DNA from: Dactylosporangium sp. AC04546
GTDB taxonomy: Bacteria > Actinomycetota > Actinomycetes > Mycobacteriales > Micromonosporaceae
Assembly (NCBI RefSeq): GCF_022095675.1
Contig: NZ_JAHYSG010000034.1
Coordinates: 1-64,000, forward strand
Direction of reading: 5' to 3'
DNA length: 64,000 bases
The notes under the pieces were generated by a model, which was not told the DNA's origin, ran no database searches, and saw only the letters and a list, made by a program, of their open reading frames with translations. Shown here in pieces: positions 16,715-25,900 of this stretch; within the stretch, counting starts at the first letter, position 1; each line of letters starts with the position of its first letter. Both the position numbers and the translations under genes were made by a program.

Positions 16715-17882
16715 TCTCGTCGGCGGCGTTCGGCTGCTGGGTGCTGCGCACTCCCGCGAGCGCCTACGTGGTGCACCTCGGCGGCGAGGACGTGCCGCTG
16801 ACCGCCCACTGGGGCGCCCCGGTCGACGACGAGACCGCGCTGGCGCTGGCCCGCGTGCCGCTCGGCACGGCCCGGGGCTGGGAGAGCGCGCTCGACGGCG
16901 ATCACCTTCGGCTGTGCTTCGCCGAGCTGACCCGTGACCTCCGGCTCCTCCTGCACTACCGCGTGGTGTCCGACGTCGTCGAACGCTGGGCCGAGCTGCG
17001 TGCCGGCGAGCCGGTCGAGGTGCTGCGGGCCGACAGCGCGGCCTGGTGCCCGCCCCGCCGCGAGGAGTACCGGCTGTCCTCGGTGCACGGCCGGTGGGCC
17101 GCCGAGTGGCAGCTGCGGCGCGAGCCGCTGACCGCGGGCCTGGTGCGGCTCGGCAGCCGCCGCACCACGACCAGCCCGACGCAGAACCCGTGGTTCGCCC
17201 TCGACGACGGCACCGCCACCGAGACCGCCGGCGTGGTGTGGAGCGCCGCCCTGGCCTGGTCGGGCACCTGGCACATCGACGTCGAGCGCCAGCCCGCCGG
17301 CCGGGTCGTGGCCACCGCCGGCGCCGCCTTTGCCGATTCGCCGTGGACGCTCGCCGCCGGCGAGACGCACACGACGCCGGTGTCGGCGGGCCTGTGGACC
17401 GGCGACGGTTCGGAGCCGCCAGCCGGATGTGGCATCGGTACCTCAGGGAGCACGTGATGCCGTCCGGCGCCGAGCTGCGCCCGGTGCTCTACAACTCGTG
17501 GGAGGCGACCGGCTTCCTGCTGGACGAGGCGAACCAGATGGCCCTGGCCGAGCGGGCCGCCGCCCTCGGCTGCGAGCTGTTCGTGATGGACGACGGCTGG
17601 TTCGGCGCCCGCGTGAGCGACAACGCGGGCCTGGGCGACTGGACCCCGAACCCGGAACGCTTCCCTCACGGCCTCGCCCCGCTCATCGCCCGGGTCACCG
17701 AACGCCGCTACGGCGAGCCGTACGTCCCGGCCCGCCTGCCGTTCCTCCCGCCGTCGGCCCGGTGGCAGGACGCGGACACGGGCATGACCTTCATGTCGGC
17801 GTTCCTGACCACGCACGGCCTGGACGCGGGCCTGTTCCGCAACCACGACAGCGCCGTGACGCACCTCCGCCGCCTCCCCTGA
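16711..17882 (+). pseudogene. GH36 alpha-galactosidase, frameshifted and truncated
   Basis: Residues 1-245 of the first frame (GTG at 16711, stop 17457) match the N-terminal beta-sandwich of GH36. The catalytic part continues in another frame: R-M-W-H-R-Y-L-R-E-H, then R-P-V-L-Y-N-S-W-E-A-T-G-F and F-V-M-D-D-G-W-F-G-A-R. Adding one T near 17410 would restore D-G-F-G-A-A-S-R-M-W and join them. After P-L-I-A-R-V (about 17699) homology stops and an unrelated 60-residue tail ends at 17882, so the nucleophile region and C-terminal domain are gone. Probably inactive. The frameshift alone could be a sequencing error; the deletion cannot. Confidence 0.85.
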
Positions 17883-17953
17883 GCGGGATCACTCACCGGC
17901 TCACTCATATTCATCGATATTGTCGAATGCAACATGCACTCGATGATTGACGG

Positions 17954-18448
17954 GTGCGAATTCGGATCACCGCGGTACTCATCGCGTCGTTCGCCGCGCT
18001 CGCGGCCTGCGGCGCGAACCCACCGGCACCGCGGCCGGCCGGTCCGCGGCCGGACCCGCCCACGGACGGCCGGTGCACCGGCATCGACCCCGCCGTCCGG
18101 CTGGGTCAGCTCAGGGCGGCGAAGGCGTCCCTCACCAGGGCACCCGGCAAGGACTCCAAGCTCGCCTCGAACGCGGGCGACTACGCCTACGCCTCGGCGC
18201 CCGTGGACATCGCGGGCGCCGGGAAGTACACGTTCCGGTTCGGTCCGATGCCGGCCGCCTTCGACTACCCGACCAGCCCCTCGAGCCTGTCGTTCGACAC
18301 ACCGGCCGACTTCCACGGCCAGGTGACCATGGACCTGCAGCTGGACCCCGCGTTCGTCCAGCACGACGGCGCCCGCTACCTGGAGGCGTACGCCGAGGTC
18401 ACCAACGACCTCGACCCCTGCACGGCACTGGTGATTTTCCTGTACTGA
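17954..18448 (+). CDS. Hypothetical lipoprotein
   Basis: A 164-residue exported protein. The GTG start gives MRIRITAVLIASFAALAACG, a short lipoprotein signal with lipobox L-A-A-C. A proline-rich linker follows, then a domain of about 120 residues rich in tyrosine, phenylalanine and aspartate that I do not recognise. Two cysteines (C-T-G-I and the late D-P-C-T) could form a disulphide. The next gene begins 18 bp downstream with AAGGAGG, so the two are likely co-transcribed. Confidence 0.75.
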   Translation: MRIRITAVLIASFAALAACGANPPAPRPAGPRPDPPTDGRCTGIDPAVRLGQLRAAKASLTRAPGKDSKLASNAGDYAYASAPVDIAGAGKYTFRFGPMPAAFDYPTSPSSLSFDTPADFHGQVTMDLQLDPAFVQHDGARYLEAYAEVTNDLDPCTALVIFLY

Positions 18449-18466
18449 CCACGCAAGGAGGACCTG

Positions 18467-18817
18467 ATGCTCGGACGTCAACTCCGCCGCACGCTCGCCT
18501 ACGGCTCGGTCGCCAGCGTCTCGGCGGTCGCCGCGGCCGTCCTGGGCCCGGCCGGACCGGCGACGGCGGCGGTCTGCTACACGTACACCAGCGTCACCAC
18601 GACGGTGTCCGTCGGCGACGTTCCGTCCGCCGCTTACGTGTTCCCGCTGCTCAACTCGGTCGTATCGACCTACTACAACGCCAAGCCGTCGAGCACGGTC
18701 TACAAGGTCAGCACGTCCTCCCTGCAGGGGATCAGCAACTTGTACGTCTACATCTACAACAACGGCGGCAGCACCGCGTTCCTCGACGGCTGGATCACGT
18801 ACGCCTACGCCTGCTGA
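18467..18817 (+). CDS. Small secreted protein of unknown function
   Basis: A 116-residue protein with a Sec signal ending near A-T-A-A and a mature part of about 80 residues. The mature region is rich in tyrosine, serine, threonine and valine, beta-strand-like, and bracketed by one cysteine near each end (V-C-Y-T and Y-A-C). The AAGGAGG site 5 bases before the ATG is one of the strongest in the window. No family recognised. It may be a surface or secreted structural protein. Confidence 0.8.
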   Translation: MLGRQLRRTLAYGSVASVSAVAAAVLGPAGPATAAVCYTYTSVTTTVSVGDVPSAAYVFPLLNSVVSTYYNAKPSSTVYKVSTSSLQGISNLYVYIYNNGGSTAFLDGWITYAYAC

Positions 18818-18828
18818 CCCCTCGACCA

Positions 18829-18861
18829 GGCCGCCGGCCTCATAGACGTCGGGCGGCGGCC
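18829..18861 (+). terminator. Hairpin after the small secreted protein
   Basis: An 8-bp stem, GGCCGCCG with CGGCGGCC, encloses a loop containing ATAGACGTCGG. It starts 12 bp after the stop at 18817. It may be a terminator, or the loop motif may be a binding site, because the same 11 bases recur before two other genes. Confidence 0.5.
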
Positions 18862-18902
18862 ACTCGTAGCCCCTCGGCGAATGTCTGCGGCAGAATTGCG
18901 GC

Positions 18903-19616
18903 ATGGCCTGGTGGGGGCGGGCGGAGTGCCCGGTGCGGCAGGTGGAGCAGGAGTGGATCGAGAGCTCGCTGGACTGGCTGCAGGGCCAGTTCGGCGACGG
19001 GCGGCTCCGCGGGACCGTGGTGCTGCCGACCGACGAGTTCTTCCCGGGCGAGTATCGCGGCAGCCGCGCCGACGTGCGGGCGGTGCTCGAGCGGCTCTGC
19101 GCGCACATGGGCGTCGACCCGGCGCGCATCGTGCTCGAGCACGACGAGAGCGACGACAACCGCGAGCTGGCCAACGTCGTCCCGCTGGCGTCGCGCTGGT
19201 CCGGCGCCGCCGGCCACCACCGCGTGCGCGACGGCCGGTCGGTGATCGGCATCCACGACGACCAGGCGGCTGCCCCGATGGCGCTGGTGGCGACGATCGC
19301 CCACGAACTGGGCCACGTCCTGCTGCTCGCCGACGGCCGCATCACCGCCGACCGCGCGGACCACGAGCCGCTCACCGACCTGCTGACGGTCTACTTCGGC
19401 CTGGGCATCTTCGCCGCCAACGCCGCCTTCGAGTACACGGCGGACACCGCCCAGTACCGCACCACCCGCCTGGGCTACCTGACCGAGCCGATGTACGGCT
19501 ACGCGCTGGCCCGCTTCGCCTGGCTCCGCAACGAACCCGACCCGTCGTGGGCCCGCTACCTGGACACGAACCCGCGCACGTACTGCAAGCGCGGCCTGCG
19601 CTACCTCACCCGGTGA
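18903..19616 (+). CDS. Putative zinc metalloprotease-like protein
   Basis: A 237-residue soluble protein. The H-E-L-G-H motif at residues 134-138 (preceded by V-A-T-I-A) is a zinc-protease HExxH signature on a helix. No signal peptide is seen, so it would act inside the cell. Beyond this motif I recognise no family. It lies among sugar genes without operon links and converges on the isomerase gene with a 6-bp gap. A peptidase role is inference from the motif alone. Confidence 0.78.
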   Translation: MAWWGRAECPVRQVEQEWIESSLDWLQGQFGDGRLRGTVVLPTDEFFPGEYRGSRADVRAVLERLCAHMGVDPARIVLEHDESDDNRELANVVPLASRWSGAAGHHRVRDGRSVIGIHDDQAAAPMALVATIAHELGHVLLLADGRITADRADHEPLTDLLTVYFGLGIFAANAAFEYTADTAQYRTTRLGYLTEPMYGYALARFAWLRNEPDPSWARYLDTNPRTYCKRGLRYLTR

Positions 19617-19622
19617 GCCGGC

Positions 19623-20462
19623 TCAGCTGAGGACCGAGCGGAGGTAGGCCAGGTTGTCGGCCGTCCGCTCCTCCAGCGGGACCGCCGTCGAGAAGTCCTC
19701 CAGCGTGATCCAGCCGTCGTAGCCCACCTCGCGCAGCAGCCGCAGGTAGGCCGCCACGTCCGCCTGGCCCGCGCGCAGTGGGGACCAGTCCGGCCGCCAG
19801 GTCACCACGCCCTCCGGGGACGGAGGCGACGGGTGCCAGGCCACGTTCTTCACGTGGACGTGGTGCAGGTACGGGCCCAGCATCTCGAACGCCGCGCGGT
19901 GGTCCTCGTAGCCCTCGATGATCAGGTTGCCCAGGTCGTGGATCACGCCCACCGTTGCCGGGTCGAGGTCCTCGATCAGGCGCAACGCGGCCGACGCCGA
20001 CGACGTGATCGTCTCGTGGTGCAGCTCGATCAGGATCGTCACGCCGTGGTCAAGAGCCAGGGACGCGGCCCAGGCCAGGTCCTTGCGGGCACCCGCGAAC
20101 AGGTCGCGGTAGTGGCCGGTGCGCAGCATCGGCATCGTGACGCGGAGGCGGCCGGCCTGCAGCGCCGAGGTCGCCGCGATCAGGCGGGCCACGTCGTCGC
20201 GCTCGTAGCATCTGGCGTAGCCCGCGATGCCGGAGATCTCCAGGCCGGCGTCCCGGGTGATCGCCGCGATCGACGGGAGCCGCGCCTCCAGGCCGGTCAA
20301 CGGCCAGGTCGCGCGGTTGCCGGCCCAAAAGCCGGGGACCGGGGCGTCGTCCTGGTCGGTGACGCGCCACTCGACGCCGTCGTAACCCTGGGCGGCCAGG
20401 ATCCGCACGGCCTCCGCAGGGGTCCAGTCAGGAGTGGATGCGGTGAACGCCGAGAATTTCAC
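19623..20462 (-). CDS. Sugar phosphate isomerase/epimerase (TIM barrel)
   Basis: A 279-residue protein of the xylose isomerase-like / AP endonuclease 2 barrel family. Metal-ligand strands are visible: I-L-I-E-L-H-H-E, G-V-I-H-D-L-G-N and Y-L-H-H-V-H-V-K, with the closing G-W-I-T-L-E-D-F. The GTG overlaps the stop of the dehydrogenase gene (GTGA), so it is translationally coupled and last in the transporter operon. It probably isomerises or epimerises the keto product of that dehydrogenase (inference). Confidence 0.9.
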   Translation of the reverse strand: MKFSAFTASTPDWTPAEAVRILAAQGYDGVEWRVTDQDDAPVPGFWAGNRATWPLTGLEARLPSIAAITRDAGLEISGIAGYARCYERDDVARLIAATSALQAGRLRVTMPMLRTGHYRDLFAGARKDLAWAASLALDHGVTILIELHHETITSSASAALRLIEDLDPATVGVIHDLGNLIIEGYEDHRAAFEMLGPYLHHVHVKNVAWHPSPPSPEGVVTWRPDWSPLRAGQADVAAYLRLLREVGYDGWITLEDFSTAVPLEERTADNLAYLRSVLS

Positions 20463-21544
20463 GAAAGCTCCTCAACAAACGGCATGACGTCGTCGAACGC
20501 ACCGTCCAGCACCTGCTCGAAGCCGACCGGGCGGCCCAGCGTGGCCGACACGTAGACCGCGCGGACCAGGGCCAGAGCGAGCAGGCCGTCGGCGACGCGC
20601 ACGCCTGGCGGGCGGCCGGTCTCGATGGCCTCCACGAGGTCGTCGTACTGGCGGAGGTGCCCGACGACGAACGCGTCCGGCTCCTTCGCCGCGCCGAAGC
20701 GCTCCGACGCGGGCAGCGGGACGTCGCCGCCGTCGGCGGACCAGAAGTACTCCAGCTGATCGTCGTGCAGCACGGCCGAGCCCTCCGTGCCGTGGACCGC
20801 CAACCGGACCGGCAGGCCGGGGCGGGCGCTCGTCGTGGCGTGCAACACCGCCAGCGCGCCCGACGCGAACCGGATCGTCGCCGCGGCCAGGTCCTCGACC
20901 TCGATCCGCTCGTGGGAGACCCGGGCGGTCTGCGCGTAGACCTCAGCGGGCCGGCCGAGCAGGGACAGCATCTGGTCGACGAGGTGGATCCCCTGGTTGG
21001 CCAGGGCCCCTCCCCCGTCGAAGGCCCACGTCCCCCGCCAGTCGGCGCTGTCGTAGTACGACTGCTCCCGGAACCACGGCATCGACACGACGGCCGACGT
21101 GAGCCGGCCGAGGCGGCCCTGCTCGAAGGCCTGGCGGACGGCGACGAGGGCCGGGTCGAAGCGGTGCTGGCTGACCATCGCGCAGACCAGGCCGCGCGCC
21201 TCGGCCTCGGCGGCGACCTTCGCGAACGCGCGGGCCTTCGGCAGCGACACGTCGAGCGGCTTCTCGACCAGCAGGTGGGCGCCGGCCCGCAGCGTCTCCT
21301 CGGCCGCCTCGACGTGCAGGCCGCTCGGCGTGCAGATGGCCACCAGGTCGATGCCCCCCGAGGCCAGTGCATCGACCAACGTCGAAAACACCACCGGCGC
21401 CGGGTCGACTCTCGAGGCCAGCGCCGTCGCCGCCGCGGGCACCGAGTCGACGACCGCCGCGACCCGCAGCCGCGGGTGGCGGACGATCGCGTCGGCGTGG
21501 TTGCCGCCGATGATGCCGGCGCCGACGATCGCAACGTTGAGCAT
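20459..21544 (-). CDS. Gfo/Idh/MocA-family sugar dehydrogenase
   Basis: A 361-residue NAD(P)-dependent oxidoreductase. The N-terminal Rossmann segment is V-A-I-V-G-A-G-I-I-G, followed by the family E-K-P-L-D signature at about residues 94-98 and the substrate-binding N-Q-G-I-H-L-V-D histidine helix. It starts directly after the stop of the upstream permease gene and overlaps the isomerase downstream. Genes of this type beside sugar ABC importers often oxidise inositols, amino sugars or glycosides; the exact substrate is open. Confidence 0.92.
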   Translation of the reverse strand: MLNVAIVGAGIIGGNHADAIVRHPRLRVAAVVDSVPAAATALASRVDPAPVVFSTLVDALASGGIDLVAICTPSGLHVEAAEETLRAGAHLLVEKPLDVSLPKARAFAKVAAEAEARGLVCAMVSQHRFDPALVAVRQAFEQGRLGRLTSAVVSMPWFREQSYYDSADWRGTWAFDGGGALANQGIHLVDQMLSLLGRPAEVYAQTARVSHERIEVEDLAAATIRFASGALAVLHATTSARPGLPVRLAVHGTEGSAVLHDDQLEYFWSADGGDVPLPASERFGAAKEPDAFVVGHLRQYDDLVEAIETGRPPGVRVADGLLALALVRAVYVSATLGRPVGFEQVLDGAFDDVMPFVEELS

Positions 21545-22402
21545 CTACTTGACCCCTCCGGCCGTCAGGCCACCGACCAGGAACCGCTGGAACACGAGGT
21601 ACAACACCACCACGGGCAGGGCGCAGACCAGCGCCGAGGCCATCAGCTGCCCGTACACCGGGATCGCACCGCCCTCCTGGGTCGCCCCGAAGACCTGCAG
21701 CGCCACGGCGGCGGTGCGGCTGTCGGGGTTGGTCATGACCGACGCGAAGAGCACGTCGTTCCACCCGAGCAGGAACGCGAAGATGCTGGCGACGACCAGG
21801 CCGGGCCAGCTAAGCGGGATGACGATCGAGCGCAGGATGCGCCACGACGAGGCGCCGTCGAGGCGGGCGGCCTCGTCGAGCCCGTGCGGCAGCCCGCGCA
21901 GGTAGGTGACCATCACCCAGGTCGAGAACGGCAGCGCGAACGTCAGGTAGGTCACGAACAGCGCCCACCGGGTGCCGATGACCTGGATGCCGAGGACGGT
22001 GGCGAGGTTCGCGAACAGCACGAACACCGGCAGCAGCATCAGGGTGCCCGGGATGCTCTGCAGGGCGAGCAGCCCGCGCAGGATCAGGCCCTTTCCGAGG
22101 AAGGTGTACCGCACCAGCACGTACGCGCTGGCCACCGACACGACGGCGCAGACCAGCGCGACGCTCCCGGCGACGAGGACGCTGTTGCCCAGGCCGGCGC
22201 CGAGCTCGACGGTCGACCAGATCTTCGCGTAGTTGCCGGGGTGCCAGGCCGACGGCCACACCTCGCCGCGGGTCACGGCGAGATCGTCGTTGACCGATGC
22301 CAGCAGCATGTAGGCGACGGGCGCGAGCGCGAAGAGCAGGATGAGCGCGATGACGACCGTCTGCAGCCAGCGCGGCAGCAGCCGCTGCACGTCGGCGTTC
22401 AT
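21545..22402 (-). CDS. Carbohydrate ABC transporter permease (MalG-like)
   Basis: A 285-residue integral membrane protein with six predicted helices. The inner-membrane EAA loop, which docks to the ATPase, reads D-E-A-A-R-L-D-G-A-S near residues 185-194. The ATG at 22402 overlaps the stop of the first permease gene (ATGA). Together with the binding protein and the other permease it forms a CUT1-type sugar importer. No ATPase gene lies in the cluster, so it probably uses a shared MsiK-like ATPase, as is common in actinomycetes (family knowledge). Confidence 0.94.
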   Translation of the reverse strand: MNADVQRLLPRWLQTVVIALILLFALAPVAYMLLASVNDDLAVTRGEVWPSAWHPGNYAKIWSTVELGAGLGNSVLVAGSVALVCAVVSVASAYVLVRYTFLGKGLILRGLLALQSIPGTLMLLPVFVLFANLATVLGIQVIGTRWALFVTYLTFALPFSTWVMVTYLRGLPHGLDEAARLDGASSWRILRSIVIPLSWPGLVVASIFAFLLGWNDVLFASVMTNPDSRTAAVALQVFGATQEGGAIPVYGQLMASALVCALPVVVLYLVFQRFLVGGLTAGGVK

Positions 22403-23325
22403 CCCTGATCATCCCTGTTCAGTCGAACGGCGCGGAGGTACAGCGCGAGCGGGATCGACACCAGCAGCAGCGACAGCACCGCCATCGCCGCGCTCAGGCC
22501 GAACCGGAAGTTCTGGAAGCTCTCCACGTAGGTGAGCACGGGCAGCACCTCCACGTCGTGCGGGGCGGGCACGCCGAACAGCACGTACGGCAGCGTGAAG
22601 TTGTTGAGGTTGTGCAGGAACGAGATCACCAGGCCGAGGGCGAGCACACCGCGCAGGTAGGGGAAGATGACGTACCGGAGCTTCGAGAACCATCCGGCGC
22701 CGTCCAGCGCCGCCGCCTCGTGCACCTCGCCGTCGATGCCCTGCAGGCCGGAGAGCGCCAGGAGGTACACCAGCGGCCACGACGTCCACAGCTGCACGAC
22801 GACGAGGGCCCAGTAGCTCAGCGGCCCGTTCAGCCAGAGGTGCTGCTCGCCGAGCAGCGCGTTGACCGGGCCCGACGGCTGCAGGATCGTGCGCCAGACG
22901 GTGCCGACGACGAACGCCGGCAGCACGTACGGGATGAGGAACGCCGAGCGGACCAGCGCGCGCCCGCGGAAGCGCTGCTGGGTGGCGAGCGCGGCGGCCA
23001 GCCCGATCGGCAGGGTGGCCACGGTGACCAGCAGCGAGTAGCCGACGCTGATCCAGATCGCGTGCGGCAGCGGGGTGTCGGTGAGCGCCTCGACGTAGTT
23101 GTCGAGGCCGATGAAGGGAGCGCCGGTCCACTCGCGCAGCGTGTACTGGTCGAGGTCGAGCAGCGACACGAGGAGCGCGACCGCGAGGGGCACCAGGATG
23201 ACGACGACCATGAGGACGCCCCCCGGCGCCAGCATCCACAGTGGACGCTGACGCCGGCTGACGGTCCTGCGCTTGCGGGTGGCCGGCCGGCTGGTCGCCG
23301 GCCGGACCTCCGTGGTGATTGACAT
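22399..23325 (-). CDS. Carbohydrate ABC transporter permease (MalF-like)
   Basis: A 308-residue membrane protein with six or more helices. A basic N-terminal tail (R-K-R-R-T-V-S-R-R) precedes the first helix. The EAA docking loop reads H-E-A-A-A-L-D-G-A-G near residues 225-234. It begins 4 bp after the binding-protein gene and overlaps the second permease. It is part of the CUT1 importer with the neighbouring genes. Confidence 0.94.
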   Translation of the reverse strand: MSITTEVRPATSRPATRKRRTVSRRQRPLWMLAPGGVLMVVVILVPLAVALLVSLLDLDQYTLREWTGAPFIGLDNYVEALTDTPLPHAIWISVGYSLLVTVATLPIGLAAALATQQRFRGRALVRSAFLIPYVLPAFVVGTVWRTILQPSGPVNALLGEQHLWLNGPLSYWALVVVQLWTSWPLVYLLALSGLQGIDGEVHEAAALDGAGWFSKLRYVIFPYLRGVLALGLVISFLHNLNNFTLPYVLFGVPAPHDVEVLPVLTYVESFQNFRFGLSAAMAVLSLLLVSIPLALYLRAVRLNRDDQG

Positions 23326-23329
23326 CTGT

Positions 23330-24652
23330 CTACTTTTGCTTGTCGAGGGCGTCCTGCGCGGCCTTCTGCGCGTCGGCGACCAGCGACTTGAGCTTGGCGT
23401 CGTCGACCTTGCCGGCCTGCAGCGACGGGATGGACTGCACGACGACGTTGAGCAGGGCCAGCTGGACCTGGCTCCACGCCCCGCTGAACGGGGTGCCGGC
23501 CGACTTGGAGGCGGAGTCGACGATCGCGGCGAGCGCCGGGTCCGACTGCAGCTTCTTCGCCGCCGTCGCGTTCGTCGGCAGCTCGCCGAACGTCTTGTAG
23601 TACGACTCCTGCTGCTCGGGGCTGGTGAGCAGCTTGACCAGGGCGAGGGCCAGGTCCTTGTTCTTGGTGTACTTGGCGACGACGAGGTTGTCGCCGGAGA
23701 GGATGCTCGTGGCCGGCACGCCGCCGGACGCGGTGCTGGTCGCGCCGGGCGGGGCGGTCGGCATGATGGCGTAGGCGTACTTCCCGGCGACCGCCGACTT
23801 GTCCAGCGTCACCTTCGACGTGGCCGACACCATCGGCAGGAACGCCGCCTTGCCGGCCCCGAACTCGGCGATGGCCTGGGCGTTCTTCCAGCCGACCGCG
23901 GCCGGGTTGACGACCTTGTCGGTGGCGAGCCAGCCGAGGTAGGTCTGGTAGGCCTTCAGCGTGGCCGGGTCGTCCAGCGACGCCTTCTTGTCTTTGACCA
24001 GCGGGTTACCGGCCTGGACGCTCATCGCCCAGATGAACTTCCACGGGTCGAACCCGTCGGCGTAGGCGACGGCGAGGCCGTAGCGGCCGCCGCCGGTGTA
24101 CTTCTTCGCCTGCTCCAGCAGCCCGTCCCAGGTGGTCGCGGGCTTGTCGGTGCCGAGGATCTCGGTGTTGTACGCCATGACGAACGGGCGGCTGGTGAAC
24201 GGGATGCCGACCTGGTGATCGGCGTCGGGGCCGGAGATGCCCAGCGTGGCCGGCACGAAGGCGTCCTTGCCGCCGATCTTCTTCCAGTCGTCGTCCTTGA
24301 GCTCCAGGAACGCGCCGGTCGCGTAGGCGGTCGGGGTGAACGTCGTGCCCAGCGAGTAGATGTCGGGCCCCTGGCCGGACAGCACCGCGGTCTGGATCTT
24401 CGTGAGCTCGTCGTTGGCCGAGGCGAACGTCTCGAACTTCACCTCGGCGCCGGTCTGCGCCTTGAACTTGTCGTTGATCTCGGTGAACCAGGCGCGCTGC
24501 TGCTCGGGGTAGATCGTGTTGGCCTGGACCAGCACGTTGAGGGTCTTGCCGGCGCCGCTCTGGCTGTTGTCGGAACTGGTGGCGTCGTCGCCGCAGGCGG
24601 CCAGGAACAGACTCGCGGCGCAGACGGCGGCGAGGATCGGTAAGCGCTTCAT
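23330..24652 (-). CDS. Extracellular sugar-binding lipoprotein of ABC importer
   Basis: A 440-residue type-1 solute-binding protein. The signal MKRLPILAAVCAASLFLAAC ends in a lipobox. The mature part shows the E-I-N-D-K-F-K-A-Q-T-G-A-E-V-K-F segment and the P-D-I-Y-S-L-G segment usual for CUT1 binding proteins. It is the first gene of the operon that continues to the isomerase at 19623. The 105-bp spacer to the divergent LacI gene contains a LacI operator, so sugar-induced expression is expected. Confidence 0.95.
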   Translation of the reverse strand: MKRLPILAAVCAASLFLAACGDDATSSDNSQSGAGKTLNVLVQANTIYPEQQRAWFTEINDKFKAQTGAEVKFETFASANDELTKIQTAVLSGQGPDIYSLGTTFTPTAYATGAFLELKDDDWKKIGGKDAFVPATLGISGPDADHQVGIPFTSRPFVMAYNTEILGTDKPATTWDGLLEQAKKYTGGGRYGLAVAYADGFDPWKFIWAMSVQAGNPLVKDKKASLDDPATLKAYQTYLGWLATDKVVNPAAVGWKNAQAIAEFGAGKAAFLPMVSATSKVTLDKSAVAGKYAYAIMPTAPPGATSTASGGVPATSILSGDNLVVAKYTKNKDLALALVKLLTSPEQQESYYKTFGELPTNATAAKKLQSDPALAAIVDSASKSAGTPFSGAWSQVQLALLNVVVQSIPSLQAGKVDDAKLKSLVADAQKAAQDALDKQK

Positions 24653-24721
24653 GTGGTGTCTCCCGGGGGTGTCGGAAGCACGGGGCGGATTGAGGCGAAG
24701 CTATCAACGCCGTTCGGAGGA

Positions 24722-24737
24722 TGGCAATCGTTTGCCA
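24722..24737. promoter_or_regulatory. LacI operator of the sugar importer operon
   Basis: The inverted repeat GGCAA-TCGT-TTGCC with central CG lies 70 bp upstream of the binding-protein gene and 21 bp before the LacI start. A further TTGCC half-site follows at 24742. It is well placed to control both divergent genes. Confidence 0.85.
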
Positions 24738-24757
24738 CCTCTTGCCAAAATGCCGCC

Positions 24758-25783
24758 ATGCCTCGCGCGCACCAGTTCGGCTCCGCGGACCGGCCGGTCA
24801 CCATCAACGACATCGCCGCCGCGTGCGGGGTGGCCGCGTCGACCGTCTCGCGCGCCCTCAACAACCCGGGCCGGGTCAACCCGGCCACCCGGGAGCGGAT
24901 CGAGGCGGCGGCGCGGGAGCTGCGGTACGTGCCGAACTCGCAGGCCCGGGCGCTGAGCTCGGGGCGCACCGGGGCGATCGCCGTGCTGGTCTCCGACGTG
25001 ACCAACCCGTTCTACTTCGGCGTGCTGCGCGGCACCCAGCAGCAGCTCAAGGCGGCCGGCTACGCGCAGCTGCTCATCGACACCGAGGACTCCGGCGAAC
25101 TGGAGGTGGAGCTGCTGCACAAGATGCGCCGCTCGCTCGACGGCGCCATCCTGGCCGCGTCGCGACTGCCCGACAAGGCCCTCGCGAAGCTGGCCGAGGA
25201 CATCCCGCTCGTCACGATCAACCGCAACGTCCGCGGCGTGCCGAGCACGATCATCGACACCCCGGCCGGCATCCACCAGGCCGCCGAGCACCTGATCTCG
25301 CTCGGCCACCGCCGGATCGCCTACGTGTCCGGCCCGGAGCGGTCCTGGCCCAACGAGGCCCGCTGGCGCGCGGCCCAGGACGTCGCCACGCGGCACCGGC
25401 TCGCCTTCACCCGGGTGGGGCCGTTCCCGTCGGGCCGCGGGTCGGGGCCGGCCGCCGCCGACGCCCTGCTGAACACCGGGGTGACGGCCTGCATCGTCTT
25501 CAACGACCTGCTGGCGATCGGCATCCTCCAGCGGCTGCGCGAGCGGCGGGTCCGGGTGCCCGAGGAGATGAGCGTGGTCGGCTGCGACGACATCTTCGGC
25601 GCCGACTTCTGTCACCCGCCCCTCACCACGCTGACCGCGCCGATCGAGCAGGCGGGCCGGGTGGCTGTGTCGATGCTACTGTCACGATTGGACCGCACGA
25701 CGGCCCCGACCGCCCGCCAGTCGGTGATGCTTCCCGTTCATCTCACCGTGCGTGGTTCGACGGGCCCGCTTCTGTCATCGTGA
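24758..25783 (+). CDS. LacI-family transcriptional repressor of the sugar operon
   Basis: A 341-residue regulator. The helix-turn-helix V-T-I-N-D-I-A-A-A-C-G-V-A-A-S-T-V-S-R-A-L lies at about 16-36 and the hinge at about 50-60; a periplasmic-binding-protein-like effector domain follows. The ATG at 24758 was chosen because the longer frame would read through the operator. It is divergent from the importer operon and separated from it by a matching operator. The inducer should be the transported sugar or an intermediate. Confidence 0.93.
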   Translation: MPRAHQFGSADRPVTINDIAAACGVAASTVSRALNNPGRVNPATRERIEAAARELRYVPNSQARALSSGRTGAIAVLVSDVTNPFYFGVLRGTQQQLKAAGYAQLLIDTEDSGELEVELLHKMRRSLDGAILAASRLPDKALAKLAEDIPLVTINRNVRGVPSTIIDTPAGIHQAAEHLISLGHRRIAYVSGPERSWPNEARWRAAQDVATRHRLAFTRVGPFPSGRGSGPAAADALLNTGVTACIVFNDLLAIGILQRLRERRVRVPEEMSVVGCDDIFGADFCHPPLTTLTAPIEQAGRVAVSMLLSRLDRTTAPTARQSVMLPVHLTVRGSTGPLLSS

Positions 25784-25900
25784 ACACCGCCGTGTGCTGA
25801 AGTCGACAGGTGCCGTTGTAGGTTCTTCACAAGGATCGCTCCCGCCCGGTGGCGGGTCCAACAGTTCTGTTGGTGATTGCACCTCTGGGAGGCTTGCTCG
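25784..25900 (+). promoter_or_regulatory. Leader region of the giant carboxylase gene
   Basis: A 117-bp spacer with a lower GC content than its surroundings in its first half. It contains GGGAGG 9 bases before the GTG at 25901, the likely ribosome binding site. No clear operator or -10/-35 pair could be assigned. Confidence 0.5.
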
